Notes: generated from the sequence alone by a model not told the origin. DNA of 64,000 nucleotides from Streptomyces yatensis (GCF_018069625.1 NZ_CP072941.1:8308001-8372000), one strand, 5' to 3'. Positions 52,689 through 62,160 are shown, counted from the stretch's first letter. Program-made: numbers and translations.

Positions 52689-53582
52689 TCAGGGCTGTGT
52701 CGGCCCCGGGATGCCCAGTCGCTCGGCCACGCCGGTGAGGGCCGTTCCCAGCGGGAGGGCGACCCGGGTGACGGCGTGCTGGTCGCCCCGGGTCGGGTCC
52801 AGGTTGACGATCAGCACCGGCTTCCCGGCCTTGGCCGCTTGGCGGACGAACCGGAGTCCGGACATCACCGTCAGTGAGGAGCCCAGGACCAGCAGTGAGG
52901 TGGCTTCGCGGACCAGCTCGCGGCAGTGCTCGACCCGCCGCGGCGGAACGGCCTCGCCGAAGAACACCACGTCCGGTTTGAGGATGCCGCCGCAGACCGT
53001 ACAGGGCACCACACGGAAGTCCCCGACCTGCTCGTCGGTGAGGTCGGCGTCACCGTCCGGATTGATTCCGGCGGCCACCGGCGCGAAGCCCACATTGGCT
53101 TCCTCCAGCCGCCGGGCGAGGTCGCGGCGCGGGCTGGAGGCGCCGCAGACAAGGCAGACGACCCGGTCCAGGCTTCCGTGGAGTTCCACGACGTCCTCGC
53201 TGCCGGCGGCCTGGTGCAGGCCGTCGACGTTCTGGGTGATCACACCCGAGAGCAGGCCGTGCCGTGCGAACGCGGCCACGGCCCGGTGTCCGGCGTTGGG
53301 ACGGGCGCGGCCGAAGGTGCGCCAGCCGAGATGGCTGCGGGCCCAGTACCGGCGCCGGGCCGGGGCACCGGCGGTGAAGTCCTGGTACGTCATCGGGGTG
53401 TGCCGGCTCAGGCTCCCGCCCTCGCCCCGGTAGTCCGGGATGCCCGACTCCGTGGAGATGCCCGCACCGCTGAGCACCAGCACACCGCCGGTGCTCAGCG
53501 CGTCGGCGACCGGCGCCAGGTCCGTACTGCCCGGCGGCAGGTCCTTAACCGGGGTCCAGCTCAAGGTGGGGCGCATGCGCAT
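52689..53582 (-). CDS. Sir2-family NAD-dependent deacetylase
   Basis: 297 residues. VLSGAGISTESGIPDYRG is the NAD-binding motif, TQNVDGLHQ the second, and VVELHGSL has the catalytic His. Two Cys pairs (CLVCGA and CTVCGG) bind zinc, and LLVLGSSLTV closes the fold. Complete class II-like sirtuin (SIRT4-type length). ATG at 53582, or 53576 in the same frame. Probably deacetylates metabolic enzymes such as acyl-CoA synthetases, or removes longer acyl groups. Confidence 0.93.
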   Translation of the reverse strand: MRMRPTLSWTPVKDLPPGSTDLAPVADALSTGGVLVLSGAGISTESGIPDYRGEGGSLSRHTPMTYQDFTAGAPARRRYWARSHLGWRTFGRARPNAGHRAVAAFARHGLLSGVITQNVDGLHQAAGSEDVVELHGSLDRVVCLVCGASSPRRDLARRLEEANVGFAPVAAGINPDGDADLTDEQVGDFRVVPCTVCGGILKPDVVFFGEAVPPRRVEHCRELVREATSLLVLGSSLTVMSGLRFVRQAAKAGKPVLIVNLDPTRGDQHAVTRVALPLGTALTGVAERLGIPGPTQP

Positions 53583-53702
53583 GCCGCCAGGGTACGGAAC
53601 CGGCCGCCACCGCCCACGTCCGCCGTCGATTCCCGGGCAACGCGGCACAGCGCCCGGTGACCCTCGGTACGGCCGCCGCGCCACCGGGAAGGGCCGGAGG
53701 TC

Positions 53703-54674
53703 TCAGCCGCGTATGGTCACGCCGTGGCGCGTCCGCAGTCGGTGCAGCTCCCACAGGGAGAGCCCGGTCACCGAGAGCGGGCCGCCGAACAGGGAGCAGA
53801 ACTGGGCCCACATCGGACCGTTCGGCATGCCGCTCCCGGTCAGGTTGAGGATGGCGATGATCCAGACCATCACCACGGTGAGCACGGCCGGTAGCGCGGC
53901 GTGCACATAGGCGGTGTTGAAGGCGGAGCGGGCGACGTAGGCCGAGGCCATGAAGAAGAACGGCAGCCCCCACAGCACGAACGCGAGCGCGGGAACGGCG
54001 GCCACGAACAGCCACACCCCGTGCAGCCCGTGCAGCAGCGTGGTGCCCGAGATCAGCCACGCCGTGCCGACGAGGGCGGCCACGACCAGGACGTACCAGC
54101 CGACGGTCTTGGCCGGGACGCCGAGCCGGGAGCGCAGCAGCCGCCGCCGCTCCGCGGGCGCGTAGCGGATGAAGGCAGTGATCACCAGCGGTCCGGCGAT
54201 GATGAGCAGGACCGGGGTCAGGAGGAGCTGGCCGAGACCCTCGCTGGCCTGGTCCTCCAGGCCGTTGTCCGCCCCGTACATGTAGTAGAGCGTGAACGTG
54301 GCGAGGACGCCGAGCACCGTGCGGGTGATCTGGAAGCGGGTGACCACGGGATCGTGGACCCGCCCGCCGCCGTCCTGGTCGAACACCCTGCGCGCGGCCC
54401 GGTGCACCGAGCGGAGCAGGGGGACGATCAAGAAGAGGAAGGGCACCCGCCGGTACCAGTGCCGGTTCCTGGGCGCCGGGCGGTAGGGCCCGGGCGGCGG
54501 AGGCGGGGGCGGGGGCCCGTAGGGGTTCGGTGGCGGTCCGTACGGATCCGGTGCCGGTGGTGGCCCGTACGGATCCGGTGTCGGCGGCCCGTACGGACCG
54601 GGTGATGGCGGAGGCCCCCAGCGGTTTCCTCCCTGTCCGGGGTCGTTCGGCAGACCCCATCCCCCCGATGCCAT
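53703..54674 (-). CDS. Membrane protein with Pro/Gly/Tyr-rich N-terminal repeats
   Basis: 323 residues. Residues 1-80 are low complexity built from repeats of DPYGPPP and NPYGPPPP, then RHWYRR. Five or six hydrophobic segments follow (TVLGVLATFTLYYMY, LLTPVLLIIAGPLVITAFI, VGWYVLVVAALVGTAWLISG, GVWLFVAAVPALAFVLWG, LPAVLTVVMVWIIAILNL). GAGGAGG precedes the ATG at 54674. The topology recalls Yip1-like proteins but no family signature is certain. The N-terminal tail would be cytosolic and disordered. Confidence 0.75.
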   Translation of the reverse strand: MASGGWGLPNDPGQGGNRWGPPPSPGPYGPPTPDPYGPPPAPDPYGPPPNPYGPPPPPPPPGPYRPAPRNRHWYRRVPFLFLIVPLLRSVHRAARRVFDQDGGGRVHDPVVTRFQITRTVLGVLATFTLYYMYGADNGLEDQASEGLGQLLLTPVLLIIAGPLVITAFIRYAPAERRRLLRSRLGVPAKTVGWYVLVVAALVGTAWLISGTTLLHGLHGVWLFVAAVPALAFVLWGLPFFFMASAYVARSAFNTAYVHAALPAVLTVVMVWIIAILNLTGSGMPNGPMWAQFCSLFGGPLSVTGLSLWELHRLRTRHGVTIRG

Positions 54675-54789
54675 CGCGATTCCTCCTCGCCCCCGCGGCC
54701 CGTGCCTTCGACCGCTCATTTTTCGCCAGTGGCCGGGGAATTGTAAGACACGCCGTTCATGTCCTACCGGGTCGCGCGGGGCAGGGGAT

Positions 54790-57012
54790 TCATTCCTGTG
54801 CCAGCGCCGTCAGCACGGTGGCGGCCAGCGCCGCGCGGGTGACCATGCCCCGCACCGAGGTGTTCTCCGAGCGGGCGTGTGCGCCCGAGCCCACCGCGCC
54901 GATACCGTCCAGGACCGGAGTGCCCTGGGCCACCACGAAGTTGCCGTCGCTGGCTCCGCCGACCGACGCCTCGGGCAGGTCGTGTCCGAGCAGTGCGGCG
55001 CAGCGGCGGGCCAGGCCGGCGAGTGCGGCGACCCCTTCCGTGCGTTCGAACACCGGGCGGTTCCAGCCACCGGTGACCTCCACGCGGGTCCGTGGGTCGA
55101 CGGGCCGCACCGCGGCGAGGGCGTCTTCGAGGCGTTTTTGTTCGGCGGCGGTGGCGACGCGGATGTCGATACGGGCCACGGCGTGCCCCGCCGTGACGTT
55201 GCTGCGGGTGCCTCCCTCCACCACGCCCACGTTCAGCGAGGTGCCCGCGTCCGGGGCGCGCAGGTCCGTCAGCCGCAGGATCTGGTGGGCGAGTTCGTCC
55301 ACGGCGCTGGCTCCGGCCGTGGGGTCCAGACCGGCGTGGGCCTCGACGCCGGTGACCGTGACGGTGAAGAGTCCGACGCCCTTGCGGGCTGTCTTGATCG
55401 CGCCGTCGGCGGCGGCCTCGAAGACCATGGCGAGCCGGCTGTCGCGTGCCTCCTCGACGATGGCGTCGCGGGAGGCGAGACTGCCGGTCTCCTCGTCGCC
55501 GTTGAGCATCACGGTGCAGGCCGGGCGGGGCAGATCGAGGGCGTCCAGGGCGCGCAGTGCCCAGACCGCCTGGACCAGACCGGCCTTCATGTCGAAGACG
55601 CCGGGGCCGCTGATGTGGTCGCCGTCCCGCAGGAAGGGCCAGGTGTCCAGGGTGCCGGTCGGCCAGACGGTGTCGTAGTGCCCGAGGAGAAGGACGGGAC
55701 GGTGGTCCCGGGTGGTGGTGTCCCGGGCGGAGTAGCGGCGGACGAGGATGTCTCCGGCCGCCTCGCGCGAAAGGGTCTCCTCGGTGTCCGGTGCGCCCAG
55801 GCGCCGGTCGAGCCAGTCGCGCAGCCAGCCGAGGCAGCTCTTCAGGGCGTCCAGGTCGTCGCTGGCGCTGCCCTGGGAGGTGTAGGCGGCGAGGTCGGCG
55901 ACCATGTCCTCGCGGTGGGCGTCGAGCCACTGCCGCACCGCGTCGGCCTGTTCGGCGTCGGGCGGCAGCGAGGGCGCGGGGGGCTCGGCCAGGCGGTCCA
56001 GTTCGTCCAGCCGTGACTCCGACATGTCCTGTGCGGCGCCCTCCAGTTGGCGCAGGCCGGTCACGACCGATCGCAGCAGGGGCGTGGGCAGACCTTCGCG
56101 CGCCGCGTGGTCGAAGACCTCGGTGTAGTGGGTGGGGGCCTCCACGGGCCGGTGGCGCACCGCGAGGTCGCGCCAGATGCCGCTGCGGTCCTTCGTCTGG
56201 GTGCGCAGCCATGCGGTGAGACGGTCGAAGGCGGCGTCCTGGACGGCTGGGTCCGCTCCTCGCCGGAAGGGGTGCGGTTCGAAGGCGTCGAAGGCCTCCA
56301 GGGTGACGCCGAGGCGGTCGGACACGGCGAAGATCTCGCCGGTGAGCGCGGCCATCGCGGGGCGGTGCCGGTCGATGAGGTCGGCCATGGGGGCGTCCGC
56401 GAGGGCGGTGGCGGCGAGCATGGCGCCGAACCCGGCCTTGGCCCACAGATATCCCTCGACGTTGTCGCTGGCCACGGCCGGGCCCCAACTGTGCAGATGG
56501 GCCACCAGATCCCGGACCCGCGGGCTGACCGGCCCACCGTCGGGCTCGCCGATGACGAGGGCCCCGGCGCCGCCGTCCAGGATGACGCCCGGTTCGATGA
56601 CGTCGGCGAAGATGTTCACGAAGGCGGCGACGGTGCGGGCGGCTCCCAGACGCTCGGCGATCAGGGACTCGTTGAAGCCGTTCTGCAGGGAGACGACATA
56701 GCCGTCCGGGGCCAGGCGGGGCGCGATCCAGTCCAGCGCGGTGCCGGTGGCCTGCGCCTTCACGGCCAGCAGGACGCGGTCGAGGGTGCCGGTGAACTCG
56801 TCCGGGGTCGTGGCGGTGACCGGCACGCTCTCGCGGATGCCGCCGCGGGCGACGACGAGCCCGCGGGTGCGGATGGCGTCGACATGGGCGCGGTCGGTGT
56901 CCACGACGGTGACCGGGTGGCCGGCCCGGGCGAGGGCGAAGGCGAGGGTGCCGCCGATCGCTCCCGCGCCGACGACGGTGTATCCGGGCCTGACCGGCTG
57001 GGCGTCGTTCAT
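54790..57012 (-). CDS. Fusion of ketopantoate-reductase-like and M20 peptidase domains
   Basis: 740 residues in one uninterrupted frame. Residues 1-335: KPR/ApbA type, with YTVVGAGAIGGTLAFALARA, LLAVKAQATG (catalytic-region Lys), VSLQNGFNES and GYLWAKAGFGAM. Residues about 365-740: M20/carboxypeptidase-G2 type, with LLLGHYDTVWP (His, Asp), GPGVFDMKAGL (bridging Asp), NGDEETGS (catalytic Glu plus ligand) and a dimerisation insert. The linker is Pro/Ala-rich. All usual active-site residues appear present in both halves. Last gene of the operon; ATGA overlap with the SDR gene. Probably hydrolyses an amide and reduces the released keto/imino acid. Confidence 0.9.
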   Translation of the reverse strand: MNDAQPVRPGYTVVGAGAIGGTLAFALARAGHPVTVVDTDRAHVDAIRTRGLVVARGGIRESVPVTATTPDEFTGTLDRVLLAVKAQATGTALDWIAPRLAPDGYVVSLQNGFNESLIAERLGAARTVAAFVNIFADVIEPGVILDGGAGALVIGEPDGGPVSPRVRDLVAHLHSWGPAVASDNVEGYLWAKAGFGAMLAATALADAPMADLIDRHRPAMAALTGEIFAVSDRLGVTLEAFDAFEPHPFRRGADPAVQDAAFDRLTAWLRTQTKDRSGIWRDLAVRHRPVEAPTHYTEVFDHAAREGLPTPLLRSVVTGLRQLEGAAQDMSESRLDELDRLAEPPAPSLPPDAEQADAVRQWLDAHREDMVADLAAYTSQGSASDDLDALKSCLGWLRDWLDRRLGAPDTEETLSREAAGDILVRRYSARDTTTRDHRPVLLLGHYDTVWPTGTLDTWPFLRDGDHISGPGVFDMKAGLVQAVWALRALDALDLPRPACTVMLNGDEETGSLASRDAIVEEARDSRLAMVFEAAADGAIKTARKGVGLFTVTVTGVEAHAGLDPTAGASAVDELAHQILRLTDLRAPDAGTSLNVGVVEGGTRSNVTAGHAVARIDIRVATAAEQKRLEDALAAVRPVDPRTRVEVTGGWNRPVFERTEGVAALAGLARRCAALLGHDLPEASVGGASDGNFVVAQGTPVLDGIGAVGSGAHARSENTSVRGMVTRAALAATVLTALAQE

Positions 57013-57881
57013 CGGGTGGTTCGTCCTTCTTCCATGGTCGTGGTGGCGGTCGCGGTCGCGCCGGCTGTGGCCGCGGTGGTCCCCGGCACCGGGGCGGGCG
57101 GTGTGGGCGGGGCGGCGCGGGTGTCGTCGGGCTGCCAGATGCGGGGCAGGTGCAGGGCGCCCGTGCTGGATCCGCCGTCCACCCGCACCACCTCGCCGGT
57201 GATCCAGGAGGCGTCGGGGCCGGTGAGCCAGCGCACCGCCCGGGCGATGTCCTGTGGCGTTCCCGGGCGGCCCAGCGGGTTGGCGCCTATGGCCTCGGCG
57301 TACTGCGCGGAGACGGGGTTGCAGTCGCTGTCCACCGGGATGAAACCGGGGCTGACCGCGTTGACGCGGATGCCGTGCGGGCCCAGTTCCAGCGCGGCGG
57401 CTCGGGTGGCCATCTCCAGGGCGGCCTTCGAGCTCGCGTACGGGCCTCCGCCGGGGCGGGCGCGCAGCGCGGAGCCGGAGGAGATGTTGACGACCGCACC
57501 GGGCCGTCCATGGTGGATGGCGAGCCGGGCGAAGGCGGCGGTGGCCAGGACCGGGGCGCGCAGGTTGACGGCGAACAGCCGGTCCCAGGCCGTCGCGTCC
57601 ACCTCGGCCATGTCGAGCGAGGGGTAGACGCCCGCCGCGTTGACGAGGACGTCGATGGGGCCGTGTTCCGCCCAGGCCGCCTCGACGACGGCGGTGGGCG
57701 CGTCGGGGTCGGTCAGGTCCGCGGCCCGTGGCGCGGTACGGGTTCCCACCCGTGCCCCGGCCCGCCGGAGGGCGGCCGGGTCGCGGTCGACGAGGGTGAG
57801 GAACGCGCCCCGGGCGGCGAACTCCTCGGCGATCGCCCCGCCGATGCCGCCCGCGGCGCCGGTGACGAGGACGTGGGTCAT
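57009..57881 (-). CDS. SDR-family oxidoreductase
   Basis: 290 residues. VLVTGAAGGIGGAIAEEFA is the TGxxxGxG motif, VLVNAAGVYPSLD the NAG region. VVNISSGSA supplies the catalytic Ser and PYASSKAALEMA the YxxxK; VRVDGGSSTG ends the core. About 30 extra residues at the C-terminus are Pro/Ala/Thr-rich and unlikely to be structured. The start overlaps the transporter stop by one base (TGATG). Probably oxidises or reduces an alcohol intermediate of the operon's substrate. Confidence 0.9.
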   Translation of the reverse strand: MTHVLVTGAAGGIGGAIAEEFAARGAFLTLVDRDPAALRRAGARVGTRTAPRAADLTDPDAPTAVVEAAWAEHGPIDVLVNAAGVYPSLDMAEVDATAWDRLFAVNLRAPVLATAAFARLAIHHGRPGAVVNISSGSALRARPGGGPYASSKAALEMATRAAALELGPHGIRVNAVSPGFIPVDSDCNPVSAQYAEAIGANPLGRPGTPQDIARAVRWLTGPDASWITGEVVRVDGGSSTGALHLPRIWQPDDTRAAPPTPPAPVPGTTAATAGATATATTTMEEGRTTR

Positions 57882-59209
57882 CAGCTGAACTCCTTGTCCT
57901 TGGTCTCCGGCATCGTTATGTAGACGACGAAGGAGATCAGCGAGGCCGCCGATACGTAGATCCACAGCAGGTCGCTGTGGCCGCTCTCATGCATCCACGT
58001 CGTCAGGTACGGCGCGGTGCCGCCGAAGAGCGCGACGGCCAGGGCGTACGGCAGGGCGATACCGGTGGCGCGCACCTCCGGGGGGAACTGCTCGGCCATG
58101 ATGACGGCGCAGTTGGCGGAGTAGCCGAGGATCAGCAGCATGCCGACGAGCTGGACCAGGAACAGGCTGAGGAAGCTGTTGCTCAGCAGGTGCAGCAGGG
58201 GCCAGGCCAGGATGACGAAGCCACCGGCGAACCCCGCCATGGTCGGCTTGCGGCCCAGCCGGTCCGAGACCACGCCCACGAATGGCAGCGCGATGACGAA
58301 GACGACCAGACACAGGGTCTGGGACAGCAGCGCGGTCTTCAGCGGGATGCCGGTGGTCAGATTCGCGTACGTGGGGAGGTAGTTGACCCAGATGTAGTAG
58401 GTGAGGGTGCCGGCCACCGTGATGCCGGCGACGCGCAGGGCGGCCCCGGGGTGCTCCACGAACATGGCTTTGACGGGATTGGTGCGGGTGCGGCCGGAGC
58501 CCCGCGCCTGGGTGAAGGAGTCGGTGTCCGCCACCGAGACCCGCAGCCACAGGCCGACCAGTCCGAGGAGGCCGCCGAGGATGAACGCCACCCGCCAGCC
58601 CCAGGAGTGCAGGGCGTCGTCGCTCAGGGCCGAGGTGGCGAGGGTGCCCAGGAGGGAGGCGACGAGCACCCCGCCGGCGACCGACACCTGCTGCCAGGAC
58701 CCGGCGAAGGCGCGCCTGCCACGGGCCGCCGACTCGACGAGGAACGCGGAGGACGAGCCGAACTCGCCACCGGCGGAGAAGCCCTGCACCAGCCGGGCGA
58801 CCAGCAGGAGCAGCGGCGAGACGATGCCGATGGTCTCGTAGGAGGGGGTGATCGCGATGACGAAACCGGCGGCCGCCATCAGGCCGACCGTGAGGGTCAT
58901 GCCCTTCTTGCGGCCATGGCGGTCGGCGTAGGCGCCGAGGACGGCGGCACCGACCGGGCGCATCACGAACCCGACGGCGAAGACGGCGAGCGTGGACAGC
59001 AGGGCCACCGCGCCGTCGCTCTTCGGGAAGAACTCATCGGCGATGATCTTGGCGAAGATGGAGTACAGGGCCCAGTCGACCCATTCGACGGTGTTGCCGA
59101 TGGTCCCGGCGACGATGGCCTTGCGCTGGGCGCCGCTCAGCCGGGTGGTGGCGGGGGCGGCGCCGTCCTGGCGCAGGGGGCCGGTGGGCGTGGTGGATCC
59201 GGTGTTCAT
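57881..59209 (-). CDS. MFS metabolite:proton symporter (MHS type)
   Basis: 442 residues, about 12 membrane segments. RKAIVAGTIGNTVEWVDWAL is the hallmark start of the MHS family (shikimate, ketoglutarate and proline/betaine symporters). MRPVGAAVLGAYADRHGRKK is the MFS loop motif, and LVQGFSAGGEFGSSSAFLVE is also characteristic. It imports an organic acid, zwitterion or amino acid derivative. ATGA overlap with the deacetylase gene, so the two are coupled. Confidence 0.92.
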   Translation of the reverse strand: MNTGSTTPTGPLRQDGAAPATTRLSGAQRKAIVAGTIGNTVEWVDWALYSIFAKIIADEFFPKSDGAVALLSTLAVFAVGFVMRPVGAAVLGAYADRHGRKKGMTLTVGLMAAAGFVIAITPSYETIGIVSPLLLLVARLVQGFSAGGEFGSSSAFLVESAARGRRAFAGSWQQVSVAGGVLVASLLGTLATSALSDDALHSWGWRVAFILGGLLGLVGLWLRVSVADTDSFTQARGSGRTRTNPVKAMFVEHPGAALRVAGITVAGTLTYYIWVNYLPTYANLTTGIPLKTALLSQTLCLVVFVIALPFVGVVSDRLGRKPTMAGFAGGFVILAWPLLHLLSNSFLSLFLVQLVGMLLILGYSANCAVIMAEQFPPEVRATGIALPYALAVALFGGTAPYLTTWMHESGHSDLLWIYVSAASLISFVVYITMPETKDKEFS

Positions 59210-60162
59210 GGCGTGTGCTCCGGAGTGTCGGCGGGGGAGCCGGCTGTGGTCCGGCCGTGCAGCACGTCGCGGGCCGTGTCGGCGAGCTGGGCGTGCGTGG
59301 CGTACCAGACGCCGGGGTGAGCGGCGATGTGGTCGAGAAGCTCCCGCAGCGCCACCAGGCGCGAGCGGTGGCCGATGACGTGCGGGTGCAGGGTGAGCTG
59401 GAAGACGCCGCCGTCCCGGTAGGCGGCGTCGAACTCGTCGGTCCAGATCTCCCGTACGTCGCGCGGACGGCTGTGCGGGCGGGCGGACCCGTAGCGGTCC
59501 ATGGTGAAGTACGGGGCGTCGTCGCGGATCCAGTCGACGGGGATCTCCACCAGGCCGGTGGGCCGGCCGTCGGCGACGATCTCGTACGGCTCGTCGTCGG
59601 CCATCAGCGAGGAGTCGTAGGCGAAGCCCAGCTCGAGCATGATGGCGAGGGTCGAGTCGGAGAAGTCCCAGGACGGGGTGCGGATGCCGACCGGGCGGCT
59701 GCCGGTCAGCGTGGTGAGGGTGTCCAGGGCACGCGCCGTGAGGTCCTTCTCGTCCTCGCGGCCCAGCAGCATGTTGCGCTCGTGGATCCAGCCGTGGACG
59801 GCCAGTTCGTGCCCGTCACGGGTGTAGGCGCGGGCCTCCTCGGGGTGGACGAGGGCGGAGACGGCCGGCATGAAGAAGGTCGCGGGGACGCCGTGGCGGG
59901 CGAGGAGGTCCAGGATCCGCGGGGAGCCGGCGCGGGCCCCGTACTCGCCCTGGGCGAGCAGACCGGGGCTGGTCCCGCCGTCGCGCAGCGGGATCGTCTC
60001 GTGGTCGGCGTCGAAGGAGAGGGCGACCGCGACGCGGGCACCGCCGGGCCAGCGGTCCGGGACCAGCCGCCGCCCGGCGCGGACCGCGTCGACGTGGCCG
60101 CGCCAGGTGTGTTCGGGCCAGCGCCAGCTCTCCGAGGGCAGGCCGAAGTCGTCTGTGGGCAT
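59206..60162 (-). CDS. Polysaccharide-deacetylase-fold amidohydrolase (PuuE/allantoinase-like)
   Basis: 318 residues. VALSFDADHETIPLRDG contains the NodB-fold metal Asp pair. GHELAVHGWIHERN has the His ligands (HxxxH), and VGIRTPSWDFSD the Arg/Trp region. The variant with DADHE and the extended N-terminus is seen in PuuE-type allantoinases and cyclic-imide or peptidoglycan-unrelated amidohydrolases rather than secreted chitin deacetylases. No signal peptide, so it works in the cytoplasm. ATG at 60162 with GGAG upstream; GTG 60174 is the alternative. Confidence 0.88.
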   Translation of the reverse strand: MPTDDFGLPSESWRWPEHTWRGHVDAVRAGRRLVPDRWPGGARVAVALSFDADHETIPLRDGGTSPGLLAQGEYGARAGSPRILDLLARHGVPATFFMPAVSALVHPEEARAYTRDGHELAVHGWIHERNMLLGREDEKDLTARALDTLTTLTGSRPVGIRTPSWDFSDSTLAIMLELGFAYDSSLMADDEPYEIVADGRPTGLVEIPVDWIRDDAPYFTMDRYGSARPHSRPRDVREIWTDEFDAAYRDGGVFQLTLHPHVIGHRSRLVALRELLDHIAAHPGVWYATHAQLADTARDVLHGRTTAGSPADTPEHTP

Positions 60163-60264
60163 GGTGATCTCCACAAGGATCGGGGCGGGACGGGGACGGG
60201 AGAGGGCGGATGAGGGGAGGGCCGGGCCGCCACCGGCCGGTGTGCCCGGCGGCCGGCCGGGGGC

Positions 60265-61272
60265 TCAGACGGTGCGGACCATCCGGTGCCAGGAGTACTT
60301 GAGGGTGGCGAGGTGCAACGTCACATCCGAGGCGATCAGCCCCGGCAGTGTCCCGATGACCTCACTGGTGTAGCGGAGCAGATCGGTGCGGCGGGGCAGC
60401 ACCATGTGTCCGACGAGGTTGAAACGCCCGGTCGCCGCGCCCAGGAATTTGGTGCCCGGATGCCGCGCGAGCTGGCGCCCCGCCGCTTCGAGCCGGTCGG
60501 GCTCGATCGACAGCCACACCATGAACTCCGCGTCGTATCCGAGCAGGCCCGGTTCGACCAGCGTCCGGAACTGCAGGATGCCGCGGGATATGAGTCGTTC
60601 CATGGCCCGTGCGACACCGGCCTCGGTGTGGCCCAGGCGCCGGGCCAGGGCGCTGATCTGGGCCCGGCCGTCCTCCTTGAGGGCCGCCGCGACCTCCTGC
60701 TCCAGGGCGGTCAGCGCTTTTGGCGCCTCGTCCCAGTCGTCGCGGTCGCAGGAGGACGCCAGCGAAGCGGGCCGCAGGTCCGCGGCCGCCTCGGCGGGCA
60801 GCAGCCCGGTGTCCCACATCGACGCGGAGGTGAACGCACGGATGACGGCGACCGCCTCGGTGCTGGTGATCAGTTCGGCCCCGGGCAGGTCGGTGAAGAG
60901 CATCCGCATCATCTCCTCGTTGTCACGGGCGACGAAGTCGACGATGAGATCGGCGGCGCCGGTGACGACGGCCAGGAAGCGCACATCCGGGCTGACGGCG
61001 AGCCGGTCCGCGAGGTCCAGCCCGCGACCGGGCTTGGCCTGCACCCGGACGAGCATGGACGAGCCCTCCCGGGTGCGGTCCAGCTCCAGCGTGCCGACGA
61101 CCCGCAGCACTCCCCGCTCGCGCAGGGCCTTGTAGCGCCGCTGGGCGGTCGTCTCGCTGGTACCCACCCAGCGGGCCACCGCGCACCAGGGGGCACGACC
61201 GTTGAGCTGGAGCGCCGCGATCACGCAACGGTCCAGGTCATCAATGGTGTCCACGAGGGCTTGGTGGGTCAT
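60265..61272 (-). CDS. Double-domain Lrp/AsnC-family regulator
   Basis: 335 residues, two AsnC units in tandem. First HTH: LDRCVIAALQLNGRAPWCAV and TSETTAQRRYKALRERGVL, followed by a RAM-type ligand domain (LVRVQAKPG, FLAVVTGAADLIVDFVA). Second HTH from about residue 190: LEQEVAAALKEDGRAQISAL, with its own ligand domain. This double layout is common in Streptomyces and typically controls the neighbouring catabolic operon in response to an amino acid or related effector. No ribosome binding site is present. The promoter sits so close that the mRNA should begin at or next to the ATG at 61272. Confidence 0.92.
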   Translation of the reverse strand: MTHQALVDTIDDLDRCVIAALQLNGRAPWCAVARWVGTSETTAQRRYKALRERGVLRVVGTLELDRTREGSSMLVRVQAKPGRGLDLADRLAVSPDVRFLAVVTGAADLIVDFVARDNEEMMRMLFTDLPGAELITSTEAVAVIRAFTSASMWDTGLLPAEAAADLRPASLASSCDRDDWDEAPKALTALEQEVAAALKEDGRAQISALARRLGHTEAGVARAMERLISRGILQFRTLVEPGLLGYDAEFMVWLSIEPDRLEAAGRQLARHPGTKFLGAATGRFNLVGHMVLPRRTDLLRYTSEVIGTLPGLIASDVTLHLATLKYSWHRMVRTV

Positions 61273-61279
61273 GGGGCGG

Positions 61280-61308
61280 ACGCTAATGAGCGCTTTTCCA
61301 CGCGTCAA
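61280..61308 (-). promoter_or_regulatory. Promoter of the AsnC regulator gene (leaderless)
   Basis: On the minus strand TTGACG (61308-61303), 17-base spacer, TAGCGT (61285-61280). Transcription would begin about 61273-61274, directly at the ATG of 61272. There is no Shine-Dalgarno sequence, which agrees with a leaderless mRNA. Confidence 0.65.
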
Positions 61309-61415
61309 TGAGGGAATCCTGCATCGCTCCAGGTCACAGCCGGGCGATCCGGCACCCCGGACATCACGGAGGGGTAACACCCGCAGATCTGGCGCGGATG
61401 AACGGGGGAGGTGCG

Positions 61416-61436
61416 GCGTGACGGATTACGTCACGC
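61416..61436. promoter_or_regulatory. Inverted repeat upstream of the AsnC regulator
   Basis: GCGTGACG-GATTA-CGTCACGC: perfect 8-base arms, 5-base spacer, about 110 bases upstream of the regulator's -35 box. It may be an AsnC binding site; less likely a terminator. Confidence 0.5.
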
Positions 61437-61559
61437 GGATATCCAAAAAAGTTCACCCCCGCCCGGCCGCGGGGCGCACCGGCGTGCTTCCTTCCCCTTC
61501 CGGGCGGGGAAGTCAGCGCATCGGCAGCAACCGCGTGGCTGCCGCGGTGATGGTCCGCG

Positions 61560-62160
61560 CGGCGCGGGTGAGGACGGGGATCTCGCCGAGAAGCCCGCGC
61601 TCATGCAGGCGGCGAGCACCAACTGGTGGTAGGTCGAGCCGTGGCGCGGCAGGATGCGGGCCGCGTTTCGTCAGGCGGATGCCGCCGGCCCTGGGCGCCG
61701 CGACCGGAGCGGTCCAGGCACTGATCACCTGGCGTCGCGGCCCCACCGCCCGCATCGCCGGACCGCTGCTCGCGAGCCTGGCCTTCGCGGCGGGCACCGC
61801 CGTGGGCCCGGTGGTCTCGGGCCTGCTCGCCCAGTACGCACCCGGAACGCTGACCACTCCCCATGTCCTGCACCTGGCCCTGGCCCTGCGGGCATGGGTG
61901 TGGCAACGGCTGCGCCGGACCGTGCCCGCGCCGACGGCCGTGCGCGGGGCAGGGGCACAGCGGCGGTGGCGCCCCACCCGCCCGCACAGCGGCGCCATGC
62001 GAGCGGTCGACGCACGGACACCGGCCGGGCAGCGCGCCGGGATCGAGGCCGCCCTGTACTTGCCGTTGTATTGGGGGTGGGGGGCCCACGGTCGCCGTCG
62101 GGCTGCTGACCGCCTGGATGCCACTCACCGTGGCGGTGACCCGGCTCAGCTGGGCAGATC
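61560..62160 (+). pseudogene. Remnant of an MFS transporter
   Basis: One frame reads GPLLASLAFAAGTAVGPVVS then GLLAQYAP and HVLHLALAL, which resembles the middle segments of MFS proteins (GxxxGPxxxGLLAQYAP). Flanking sequence soon loses hydrophobic character, other frames are needed to continue, and no start is visible. Probably a decayed gene. Outside this stretch, 61437-61559 and 62161-62366 hold nothing recognisable. Confidence 0.45.
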
